From: Suillus spraguei
Lineage: Eukaryota; Basidiomycota; Agaricomycetes; Boletales; Suillaceae
Assembly (NCBI GenBank): GCA_016800925.1
Contig: JABCPU010000045.1
Span: 186,001-250,000, forward strand
DNA: 64,000 bases
Direction of reading: 5' to 3'
The translations under genes and the position numbers were made by a program. Under the pieces are notes generated by a model. That model was not told where the DNA came from and did no database searches. It saw nothing but the letters and a program-made list of their open reading frames with translations. This document shows, piece after piece, positions 24,225-35,170 of the stretch; position 1 is the first letter of the stretch; the number at the start of each line of letters is the position of its first letter.

Positions 24225-25667
24225 TTACAACTACTTTCATATCGATAGACCAGATTTCATTTTGTTCCCCTCACCGCTTTTGTTTAGTTGTGGAGCTGTA
24301 CAAACAAAAGGGTCCCGCCTGTTACGATATTTGGGCGCGCGAAGTATCCTAGAATGGCAGGCTCAAAGTCGCTTCCTGCTCTTATCGGTCACCGAGCTGC
24401 GTCTGTCACCTCTCGCAGCATACAACTATTGATTGACGACCTTGTGCTACCATGTATACTGCTATACTATTATCTTCACCATTGACCATGCTGATTCCTT
24501 ATGGTGGTGCAAGTTCAGTGCTACTCGGCCCCATGCTCTCAGCCTGGTCATTAGCATGACGGCTTTCTCATCTTTTGAATAACCGTCTGTGATGATCCGA
24601 CCAAGTCCACCCCCCACTGATGGACAAACATATATAAGACTTGTTGGTCAAGTGCAGGATGCCCAACAATCTCATGTCTCGGGCAGTCAAAATTTTACCC
24701 CTCTCTAGTCTTTACAACGTTCATTATTCTCAAAGTTCTACTCTTAACGAAGAGGAGCAGCGAGGAATACTTCAACAGCGCTTTCCTCGCGCTGGATACT
24801 GGTTTAATATTCCTTCATCCATGTTGTCGAAAACATGCCACCGCAGCAGATCTTGACTCATCCTTTTGTGTTCCAGCTCTGAGTCAGCGGTCTGTCAGTG
24901 AGAGAATAACTTTTGTCATTATGATCATCTAAAACTTAAGAATCTGATCCTTCAGCTGTTTCAGGTATCACTGTCTCGATTCCGTTGAATACTGGAGTGA
25001 TTTGGGTCGAATTCAACTTCAGCTTCCCCTCGACATTTCTTTTATCAACTTCTTCTCGCGCGTCTGTGCAAAGATGGGACACCTAGTAGAGGAGATAATC
25101 AGAATAGAATGCAACTAGTGAAAAACTACATACACGTTTGTGAAGCCATGTCTTTTCATAGTTCATTCAATGGTGACTTCAGAAACTTCAACACCCATTG
25201 CCTGACTAGCATATATTGAAGTTCAGAAAGCAATAGGTTTGGAGTGCGCTCAATACATGACACCTGATACTAGTAAGGGAGTTAAAGAAATTACCACCTC
25301 TGCACTGCAGGCTTGATTCACTTACTGAAGCATCTGTTGCTGTGAGCAGACGAGGACGTCCACTTTAGCCTGTGAGACGAGAGAGCCGGAAAACTCGGTT
25401 AACAGTTCGGTGGCTTGTGAGTAGCTCGTCCTATGCTACTAGATTTCATACAAGCAAACATGGTCACCTATTGCTGGGATGTGATGGCAGTTTCCAGTCA
25501 TGGCGGCAAGTCTCAAGAGTACTGCAATGTGTCGGGCAGAGCGTCGGACAGGTGGCCATTCTAGGATACTTCGCGCGCCCAAATATCGTAACAGGCGGGA
25601 CCCTTTTGTTTGTACAGCTGAGGGGAACAAAATGAAATCTGGTGTATCGATATGAAAGTAGCTGTAA
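24225..25667. mobile_element. Non-autonomous TIR element, 1.44 kb, abutting the previous one
   Basis: A terminal inverted repeat of about 110 bp. The left arm at 24225-24358 contains CTACTTTCATATCGATA, ATTTCATTTTGTTCCCCTCA and ACGATATTTGGGCGCGCGAA. The right arm at 25555-25667 carries the same words in reverse complement and in the same order. The left arm has about 21 extra bases (around 24273-24293). The interior has a TATATAA at about 24630 and a 65-residue frame at 24659-24856, but nothing resembling a transposase. No clear target duplication is visible; the left end lies directly against the right flank of the 666-bp element. Confidence 0.55.
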
Positions 25668-27576
25668 CGAGGTGGATATGTCGAAATGCACAGCCCAAGA
25701 CACAGCTGACACGGGAAGACCCGAGGGAAGAACAAGTATAACAGCTAAAGCCTTTTGTGTATAAATAAAATTAAACTAATAACGCCAACACGTCAATAAC
25801 CTCCCATGTGATATATGTGCATCATGCGCTAACGTTTTCGGAGCTGGAGCCTTAAAAGGCCTCACACGAGCGCTGGCCAACATCATCATATGACCACACC
25901 GAGAAGGAGGTTCCAGCATCCCTCCAAATGCCCTGCCTTTTTTTTGTGTCCAATTTATGTCCATTGAGAGAGGTGCTCTATGTAGGACAGTACTTGCTAG
26001 TCTAAAGGGACCCCAGTGTCCCTGTCGCATCTCTGGAGTCACGAATGCCCTGGTGTGAGGCGTACCCCCACCAGTCCGCCATCCCCACCAGTCCGCCGTT
26101 CCCGCCGGCCGTTTTAGACGTGCCCTCCTGTGGAGATGAGATGACTGTGTATGTGCGTGCTAAAGGTATGTTTCTAATGTAATTATATGTCTGTACGCGA
26201 GCTCGACCGTTGACATGGTGTTGCAGGAATTCTGTGGGATGGAGGTGAGTGAAGGCCTTGGGTTGACGGTTGGTGTTCGTTTCTCATGTGACTCGTTCCT
26301 TGGGACAAGAATTCGTGATGGCGAGCATGGTTGTGTATTTTGGGGAGGGAGGGGGGAGGGTGCTTGAGGTGCTTGAGGTCTGCTTGCGTATTGGTGATAC
26401 AGTATTTAACTTTATGGTACGTCAGTTCCGATTAGTTTATGAGGGTAGCGGGACTTCACCGAACGATATTTTCAATCTGGCTGTGGTATCAACATATCTT
26501 ACGAACGCCCTGCCTTGGATCCTGTTGGTTCTATGCCCACCAAACAAGCTCCTACAACTGTTCAACTGCATACTGGTAGCTTAGTTGTTCTCTTCATTCC
26601 TTGATGCGTTATCGATCACTTCATACAGCTTCTCTGATTCTATGCGTTTCAATTATTATTTACACAGCACAGACCTTGGCGTGTCGCGCTATAATGTTCT
26701 GTTCAATGCACGCTGCGTATTTTTTGCAATCTGATAATCAAGAATGAGGTTCTTTTGCAGCACATGCTTATATTACTAAGCTACCAAATTTAGACTAATT
26801 AACATGACGTGCCTTCACCAGCTCCGTGTAAATTCCCATACCTCTTGCACAGGAGTCCAAAACTCCTGTGTCAAAGACGCGGAATTTTTTTACGGAGCCC
26901 TATTGCAAATGATTCGCTCTTTCCTCGACAATACCAAATATTCTCATGTAAGATTATTTTTTTCCTGTTTCAGGCTGACCTAGTTACAGGTAGTTCAATT
27001 TTAATTATACAACATTGAATGCAAGAGTTGTCAGCAGATTTAATGCCTTGCTTCAGATACCATTACGATCTGTTCACCGGTTCCATGCCCTAGTCCGACT
27101 AGGGCCGAAGCTCGCTCGGAATTTCGGAACATATTACAAAGGTCAGACTATGTGGCGAGACTAGTGCTCACTTGGTAAGCTGACAAGTTGCAGAATGTAC
27201 AACATTGACTCCACATGTTTTAGATGGGTTGCTCTTCCTATTATTAGTTCGACTTCACCTCCCATTAACCGGGCACCCGATAATCCGCGGCAGGCAGAAA
27301 GTCTGGAACTGTGAATCCCGAATGTAATCCTCGATCACTTAAGTTGGTCTTGCGGGGCCCTTCCTCACACAAAGTTCTATATTCGTCGTGATGCCCCTCT
27401 GTCGGTTACGTTGTCCGATACAATGGCACTATAGTTGAGGATACTTATTTTGACCATCGGCACCAGCAGAATCATGTGCACTTTTTTTGGCCGCTTTATT
27501 ACTGAACCATCTATAAAATCATGCATTCTCATAGAATTTCAAGGCTCAGCTCCCCATCGGACAACCTTTTACATTC
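25668..27576. other. Gene-free region, short G-rich and tandem motifs
   Basis: About 1.9 kb without a supported gene. It has a short tandem run of CCACCAGTCCGCC-like units at about 26066-26105 and a G-rich tract at 26342-26360. The final 100 bases precede the second MFS gene and should hold its promoter. Confidence 0.45.
26342..26360 (+). other. Potential G-quadruplex tract
   Basis: Four runs of at least three G separated by single A (GGGGAGGGAGGGGGGAGGG), which fits the canonical intramolecular quadruplex pattern. It is isolated and not close to an identified gene. Confidence 0.5.
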
Positions 27577-29665
27577 ATGGCAGACAACCATAGTACCACG
27601 ACTTTGTCGCCTACGGTGGCCCAGAGCGTAGAACAGCATACAGACACCCAAACGCATGTTTCTAGTCCAAAATCGTCAAATGAACCTATTGTGTTTGACA
27701 TAGAACATGCCGTGGTTGAAGATGATCCTCGAATATGGTCGAACACGAAGAAGGTGTGTCCTTCCACCTTGACTATGTAACCGTTAGAGGCTGATAGAAC
27801 ATATCATACAGTACATTGTATTGTCCATCATATCCGGAGCATCGATGATCGCGGGTTTGAGCGCGAATATACAAAATCGTGAATTGTTTCCTTGATGTCA
27901 TTGCAATATCGGCTGAGCAGTCGGGGGACAGCCGCCAATGCTCAGATTGAGCAGCAGCTACACACCAGCAGCGAGGAGATCAGCTTGAGTTTGTCTCTTT
28001 TCATTCTCATTCAAGGCAATTTTCCTGTCTTTTGGAGCGCAATTAGCGAAATAAAGGGTCGCAAGGTTTGGATTTTTATGTGTCTTAAGAGTTTTATTTG
28101 TTAATATCGCAAGTTCAGCTGGTGTACCTTCTATCCGTAGCACTGTTTACCCTTGGATCTATAATCGTGGCCATATCAAAGACCATTGGTTTGTTGATCG
28201 GTATGCGGATTCTGCAAGCTATAGGGTAGGGCAGTCTCTCAGTCCTTTAATGTGTTGCTCACACGGAGTAGGTCAAGCGCGGTTATCGCCATCGGAGCTG
28301 CCACTCTGGCCGACATATACGAGCCAAGTCAACGAGGAACGATGATGGGCATCTACTATTCTGCACCTCTCCTCGGTCCCTCATTGGGGCCAATTATTGG
28401 TGGTGGACTCGCACAGGGCCTCGGCTGGCGGGCAATTTTCTGGTTCCTGGTCATCTGGGGAGGCATAATATTTTCAGCATTCCTATTTTTGTTCAAGGAC
28501 ACCTTCCGGAAGGAAAGGAGTATGATATACCAAAAAGTATTGAAGAAGAGGCACCGAGAGCAAGAGTCGTCAGAAACGAAGGAGGAGTCACGAAAGATTC
28601 CAGAAGAATCACAAGTGAATGATGAAAAACAGACGAGTTCAAAAGACATTGAAGCACAGCCAACGGTCGTACCAGCATCAGCTACCAGAGAAGTAAAGAT
28701 GACCATTGCTGATGCCAACCCTTTCCCCCCATACCTGTTGATTATCAGCCGCAAGAACAACTTTGCTATCTTGATAGCATCAGGTGAGTAACCTCAGCAA
28801 TTCTTGCTGAAGTTGTTCCAAAACAAGTTTATGCGTTCTTGTAGGTTTTCTTTTTGCATTTGGCTTTAGCATTGCATATACATGCGCAAGAACATTATCG
28901 ATGCATTATAATTACAATGCACTGAAAACTGGCCTTGTCCTGCTTGCCTATGGTATTGGTAAGCGAATCACAAGCCAACTACGAGCACCTGCCTGATGTA
29001 TCTATCCCAGGCAGTGTAGCCGGTAGCCTATTGGGTGGACGTTGGTCCGACAGGACACTTTCTCGGCTAAAGGCAGCGAACGGAGGGGAGAGCTTTCCGG
29101 AGGTGTGTTGCTATCTTCAGCTCGCCTCTGTCACCACGTTTGACGCGAATCCGTGCAGATGCGCCTCGAGAGTACAAAAGTGGTCATGTTGTGGCTACCT
29201 CTCTCTGTGATTGGATATGCTTGGGTGTGCCAAGAACGGGTCCACGTCGCTGCCGTGTGTGTGATGCTCTTCCTCGCAGGATTTTTATCCATGTATGTTT
29301 TTTTTTTCGCTTCATACTGTGATTTTCTCTCATCCGCGATAGATGGATGTACGCGAGCACGCTGGCATACATCGTCGATGCAAACACTGGTCGCTCATCA
29401 ACGGCAGTGGCGACCAACAGTTCTTTCCGCGGTCTGTCCGCTTTTATTGCTGCCGAGGTTGCTGTTCCTCTACAGGTGAGTCAACGTCATAATAATTTAC
29501 GGAATATCGGATCTGAGGTTGGTTTAGGATAGTATTGGCGATGGTGGTTTGTATACCATCTGGGCGGGACTAATGATTATTACTAATTGTCTTATCTTAC
29601 TGGTGATGTACAAAGGCAGGAAGTGGAGAGAAGCGAGTGCTGAGCGGGAGAAGCAGAAGCAGTGA
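27577..29665 (+). CDS. MFS transporter, DHA1 type, copy 2
   Basis: Paralogue of the transporter at 5.1-7.2 kb. It has the same order of motifs and corresponding introns. The first exon starts MADNHSTTTLSPTVAQS and ends EHAVVEDDPRIWSNTKK. Later exons give YIVLSIISGASMIAGLSANI, LSLFILIQGNFPVFWSAISE with IKGRK, RSSAVIAIGAATLADIYEPS, MMGIYYSAPLLGPSLGPIIG, the loop after FLFKDTFRKERS, NPFPPYLLIISRKNNFAILI, SLLGGRWSDRT, IVDANTGRSSTAVATNSSF and a last helix ending in KGRKWREASAEREKQKQ before TGA 29663-29665. Twelve helices are expected. Substrate unknown. The larger divergence in the cytoplasmic loop and N-terminus suggests an old duplication. Confidence 0.9.
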
Positions 29666-29796
29666 TAGGGATCATGGCTTCCGATTAATTTAGATAACGT
29701 AATCACATATATAAGTCACCACAACCTTGGGGAGCAAAATGATTTATTTTTATTTTGAATCCGTTTGGGTTTGGGCCGGTGCCCTGGCACAAGGCT

Positions 29797-29869
29797 ACAT
29801 CGCTTACTCACACAGACTATATTCTGTTGTTGCTAACAACAGAATATAGTCTGTGTGAGTAAGCGATGT
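29797..29869. repeat. Perfect inverted repeat, 35-bp arms, 3-nt loop
   Basis: The arms 29797-29831 and 29835-29869 are exact reverse complements (left arm starts ACATCGCTTACTCACACAG), separated by GCT. It lies about 130 bases after the stop of MFS copy 2. No terminal target duplication or coding frame is evident. It could fold as a cruciform or an RNA hairpin, or be a fold-back artefact of sequencing. Confidence 0.9.
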
Positions 29870-32120
29870 GGTGCAGCAATCTTTCTTATCACCCATATCA
29901 GCCGTCGAACGTCGGAGACGAGCTCTAGCCGGTAACACTCGTGTTTTTCTGCTCACCTACCCAGGTCCCACCGCTCCCTCTCTCAGGTAGTCGAACAAAG
30001 CTCATAACTTCTGTCTAGTCAGAAAACACCTTTTGCTATCATCCAGCTTCGTCCGACGCACCCGGGCCACTGGTATCCTGGACACTCGTGATAGGTAGTT
30101 CGGGCCTACCCGCCCTTCACGGCTCACCTTTTTCACCTGAACCTTATTGTTTCGGACCGGAAAACCCTACAGGCTTTCGCGCCAAACCTTTTACACAAAT
30201 CGTTTTGTTCTCTGCTACTAGATGTCCACGGGATTTCGCGCATTTTTGGCGCAACGTCTATTACTCCACAACGCATAGACATAAAGACTTAATTCTTTGA
30301 CAGTCCGATAGACTGAACTCTAAGGTACAACATCTGCTAGTTTTTCTTTCGAAACTTGACGTGTTGAGTCCAGCGGAGAGTTACCGCGCAGAAAAGTGCA
30401 TTTTCCCTAAAGTTCGGGCACTTTGTCACACCAAGTCACACGTCTGCCGCAATGCCTATTTGCACTCCGCAGTGTCAGGACCGTTTGTTACAGAAGTTGT
30501 GCGTTGGGAACATAGTTAGAGGCAATGGCACTCGACACAATCTGTATGAAGCGGCAGAAATGTGAAATCAATGCTATTGAACTGATTATATGACCGTTTG
30601 TATCCCAAATCTCGAGTTAAATAATTAGTAGAGTAACTAAGGTGAAAAGTGAGGTGCACTTGAATGAGCTTGCGCAGGTATATGATAATTGTGCAAAGAA
30701 TGATGGTGAATCATATGATAGTGTGTATTATTGGGTGCATGATATAAATTATGCTGAGCAGAGAATGGGTGATGTGGGTGTCCAAGAGGAAGTAAAGTAT
30801 GTGCAACGCCAGAATAAACAGTCGAGAGGGGATTGATAGCGCAGGAACAGAATGGGGAGTAGTGGACGAGGATGAGCCCGTTGAATACTGCAAGTCATCG
30901 AGTCGACGATGGATCGCGGGACGCTCAACTCTGGAAGTGACTCGGCTGGCCCGAGCGCAGCATTTTCATCAACGAGGGAGACAGCCATAAAAAATACCAT
31001 AGTAAGCCACTGTTCTCCTGATGTTTTGTGTATTACCAGCTCGCTGATCTTCCCAAAGCTCTGCACACGCCTTATGGACTTTTCCTTGTTGGGTTCTGGC
31101 GCAGCTGTTTGGACTTGACCATGCAGGCAGATTGGTGTTTTTGTGCCGCTCTTCGGCATTGCGGAGTTTTGATCTACACAGTCTCAATGTAACGCTTTGG
31201 ATAGATTGTCACGTCTGGAGCATATTCCTTTTATTGCAGATGATCCCGACAAGCATGTAGCCCCGGAGAAATTTGTTTTAGTATTCTCTCATCATGTATA
31301 ACAATCATACCATATTCCAGAATTTTATGTGGTGATCTGACCTTCAGAGCGAGCCTTAGATGCACAAAACTAGCCTCCAGCACTGATAAGTTGACCACAG
31401 GACGAGATCTACTTCGAATTTCTTCAAAAAAAATATGGAACTATGCATTATGTTGGGGGAAACCCATATGCAACATACATAAGGATTTCGTGCATAATTG
31501 CGTGTGCTAGAGTCGATGCGCAGACTCTTGGGACACACGGACTCGTGGGACTATCTAGTATCACCGTTTTGTTCCGTCCTCGGTTCCATTGGTATCTTCG
31601 TCACACGAAGTCTCGAAATGCATAGACGGACATTACTTGCATGTATACTGCTGGACTCTAATAATAGTTCCTGCCGAGGCGAGGATGATGGTGCCTGCTT
31701 GGAGTTCCGATGGACCATACTAGATTGCCAGAATCAATCGTTTCAGTATAGGATCCTGCAAGGCTCACTCGCCGTCGATTGTTGTACAACAATTTCCACC
31801 GATTGCCAATAAGGTGTCGCGGAGTTGACCATCTTCAAATTCATTAATACGATAACTGGAATCCGTGTTCAAGTTACTAGTGTTCAAGTTGACGAGTCGC
31901 TTTTCATAGATCGGACTGCCCACATGCAGTATTGGTGTTCATCCTCGAGTCGGACTTGGTCTGATGATGTCAAACTTCCTAGAAGCTGCTATCCTCACAG
32001 CTTAGGAACTTGATATTAATGAAGGTGAATCGTGCACAGGATCGATCGACATCCTAACTTCTAAGATTAACCTGGTCGCCAATACATATGTCCATAAGGT
32101 GGGGCCCAGGAAGCACAAGC
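29870..32120. other. Gene-free region
   Basis: About 2.2 kb with many short frames of 60-100 residues on both strands, none with a recognisable motif or a phase-consistent exon chain. It may contain decayed genes or a promoter for distal genes; I see nothing to name. Confidence 0.45.
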
Positions 32121-32462
32121 CTAGCATACTTCTACGTTGGTTGATATATATAGAAGGAGGCACGAATCATAAATGGGACTTGCTAGGGTTGTTAGAATAG
32201 CGAAGTACGGCAAGTACGAAGGGGTGTGTGAACCGCTTGTAGGATGTAGAAGTGTCACTCGTAACAATGCGTAGTCAATGTGAGAGTTATTGGCAGATTC
32301 CAGACTGTAGTGGCGTGAATGGGGTGACAGTGACGAGAAAAGGATGCTAAGGGTCGAACGAGTCGGTAGCGATGAGGGATTGGCGCCAGATTGGAGACGG
32401 AGACTTGCTGGTGCCGGTAAGCTGAGGTATTCAAGTATTAAATCGGCAATTTCCGGCAGCAA
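32121..32462 (-). CDS. Uncharacterised 113-residue frame, possible gene fragment
   Basis: A single open frame starting MLPEIADLILEYLSLPAPAS, whose first 15 residues vaguely resemble the beginning of an F-box or similar helical motif. The rest is Ser/Thr-rich with no domain. No supporting introns are seen, and it lies just outside the GH128 tandem duplication. Weakly supported. Confidence 0.2.
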   Translation of the reverse strand: MLPEIADLILEYLSLPAPASLRLQSGANPSSLPTRSTLSILFSSLSPHSRHYSLESANNSHIDYALLRVTLLHPTSGSHTPSYLPYFAILTTLASPIYDSCLLLYISTNVEVC

Positions 32463-32749
32463 AACAAACAGTATTTATAGCGCTACTAGATACATTGTAA
32501 CACTGAAATGACAAAATACCGATTATACAAGTCGTGAGGTATATCATAGGGCACAGTTTCACATATTTAACAAGAAATGCGTTTAGGAACCGATAAACCC
32601 ATCAAGTATTATACAGAAGCAGGCGAAGTCTTTGATGCCCTGCGTCTTTCACCAACGTATGCACAGGATGATGTAATAAAGAAAGCCAATTGGTGAGGTT
32701 GCCAGCCGCAGACGGAGTCCCGTGGTCGTCGTATATGGCATGACCTAGT

Positions 32750-34102
32750 TCAAATATAACCGGCGCCAGAAGGGTCGTTCACTTGGAAGAGCGCTGACGA
32801 AGTTGTGCGCATGAGGTTTCCCACTGCAGACGGAGTCCCGTCGTTGTTGTAGAGGCACGACCCGGTTCCGACATAAGCGACGGCAGAAGCGTCATTTGCT
32901 TGCAAGAGCGCTGGCGAAGTTGCTACGAAGGGGAAGTAAAGATGAACATATGACGCCCCATCAAGGAAAGCGAACGCCTCTCTGAAGAAGGCCACCCTAC
33001 ATGATACATAAAAGTATGAACGGGTGATAAAAGAGGAACTATATCGCAGCTTACTGAGCTGCTTGACCACCTGCAGGGTTCTGAAGAGCAAATTCTGTGA
33101 TAACGAGTTGATAATTCTGCGTGTTTGCTGTTGTGAGATCTAGATACTGCATACGCAAAGGAGACTTACGGGGAATCTACTGTGGGCTGATTGTACGTAG
33201 CTCTTGAATGCCGCAAACGATGTTCTACGTTTTGTAATTTGAGTAAGGCAAGGAGGTGCACTAAACAAGCTCTTGCCACATACCCATACCAGTGCTGAAA
33301 AATCGAAATTTAATGACAATCGAAACAGATTCGCATACAATTACGTGCCAAGTTGATGTAGTCAAAGTAACACCGTCCTGCACATGCGCTGATCATTTGA
33401 GAAACCCAGCTAAGTCCCTGTCCAGTTGTCCCGCTAGAGGTAACAGCAGGGAGAGCCTTCTTGATCGCCTAAAAGCACGGACAAATATGACATACAAGTA
33501 AAAAATCGATACGGTAAGACCTTACCAATGGGTTGATGTGTTGAATGTACCAAGAAGCGGCTTGGCTCGGAGAGATACCGTTGATATCAGGTTCATTCAG
33601 CGTAAATACGGCTGTAATGAAACCGGTCAAGCTAATGTCTATCCACTAATGAATGATGACGAACTAGCCCAATGCTGTGCTGCTTGACGTGATGCCAATT
33701 CTGCGATAGGACTGGATGAGCAGTCCAGGCAGCGCTGCATGCCGATGAATCCAAGGCCACCATTTCCATTGGTGGAAGGCGGAGCGTATGTCTCATAATC
33801 GTAACTGTTTACTGTTAGTGAGACTGAACACGAGTTTTCATCTGACATACATTGCGACAACTTCTCCATTTCCGTTGTTGAAAACACCAGGATTGCTGGA
33901 AAGAGACGAGTCAGTGAACTAATGGTGCATGAAATGTGAGATCATGTACAGTGATCTGTCGACTGTTCGGTTATGGTGAGCAAGATGTGCCTGCACTCGT
34001 AATTTGAGATAACTCACAGTAGGTCCAGCATAGGCCTCGCTTTCCGGCAAGAACAGTGGTCACAAAGAGTGCTATAACTGCGAGTCTGGCGAAGGTCAGC
34101 AT
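32750..34102 (-). CDS. Secreted GH128 endo-beta-1,3-glucanase, copy A (possibly impaired)
   Basis: Glycoside hydrolase family 128 (Asl1-like, glycosyl hydrolase catalytic core), expected to cut fungal beta-1,3-glucan in the wall. The start at 34102 gives the signal peptide MLTFASLAVIALF, then a mature part beginning KRGLCWTY. A 13-nt exon (33950-33962) is required to reach FDRSLNPGVFNNGNGEVVAI. Then follow YDYETYAPPSTNGNGGLGFI, FTLNEPD (proposed acid/base Glu), YFDYINL-HWYG, and VITEFALQNPAGG (proposed nucleophile Glu). It ends GYI before TGA. The donor after YINL is GCACGT at 33348-33343, where copy B has GTGCGT. If this is not spliced, stops follow, so this copy may make little correct mRNA. 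About 2.23 kb from copy B in direct orientation. Confidence 0.85.
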
Positions 34103-34936
34103 GGTCGAAAATATGCGAGGAAGTGGCGCATACCAAGCATATTTATACTTTCAGAAATGGCGGATAGCATCCTCAGGGAAAGACAGGCACGATTGCATGG
34201 GCGCATATGCTTTGGCGACAACGAGCACACTGGTATATCAGCGCTAGGACGGATACGGATCTCAAGTAGCATGTGATCTGCTTGAAGAATGATACTAGTG
34301 AGGGTTCTAGTGTATGCTTTACATACGAACTATAATGATTACCGAACCGAGACAGGGATAGCGCGTCCTTTGAGAACCGATCGAGACGAGCTCGGAGAAA
34401 TATCACCTTGGCGGTAACAGGACCATACGAGGCCTGTGGGGATGACTTATGGTGACATCATCTCAGTAGGCTAGTATAATGTTATGGACATACCTACATA
34501 CTTGCCATATCTTGTTACCGGATCTGAATTGACATGACAATTAGTACAGCATGTGCATGAAGATTGGAGAAATGATGTGGATTAGATGAATTACGTCACC
34601 AGCTGCGCAAAGGATGATGGATTATGGACAGTCAGAACGAGAAATCTGATGAGCGCGGGCGGCGCGGAACATTTAGTAGTCATCTGAACGCCACACTTGA
34701 TATTTATATCTGTCACGCAAGTGGAGAGTCAGATTGTGTTACTGACATAACAAAACACCGAACTTACGAGGAGTCGCGATATATCTCAAGGGGCACAGTT
34801 TTATATATTCAACACGAAATGCATTTAGGAACTGATAAACTCATCAAGTAGTATACAGAAGCAGGCGAAATCTTTCATGCCCTGCGTCTTTCACCAATGC
34901 ATGCACAGGATGGGGTAATAAAAGAAAGCCGTTGAT

Positions 34937-35170
34937 GAGGTTTCCAGCCGCAGATGGAGTCCCGTAGTCGTTGTAGAGGCACGACCTGGTTCAGACATAA
35001 CCGACGCCAGAAGGGTCGTTCACTTGGAAGAGCGCTGATAACGTAGTGTACATGAGGTTTCCAACTGCAGATGGAGTCCCGTCGTTGTTATAGAGGCACG
35101 ACCCGGTTCCGACATAAGCGACGGCAGAAGCGTCGTTCGCTTGCAAGAGCGCTGGCGAAGTTGCTACAAA
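34937..35170. repeat. 117-bp tandem duplication at the GH128 3' end
   Basis: Within copy B (reverse strand), the coding segment for SCLYNNDGTPSAVGNLM (35051-35105 region) is repeated about 117 bp further downstream as SCLYNDYGTPSAAGNLIN, after the stop codon. The equivalent is present in copy A (about 32700-32860). The frame is preserved through the repeat apart from one TGA, where the first unit has GGA (VGTGSC versus V*TRSC). Confidence 0.75.

Noticed and set aside
29797..29869. Hairpin as a transcription terminator
   Set aside because: Intrinsic terminators are a bacterial feature; the sequence is eukaryotic and there is no T tract after the stem.
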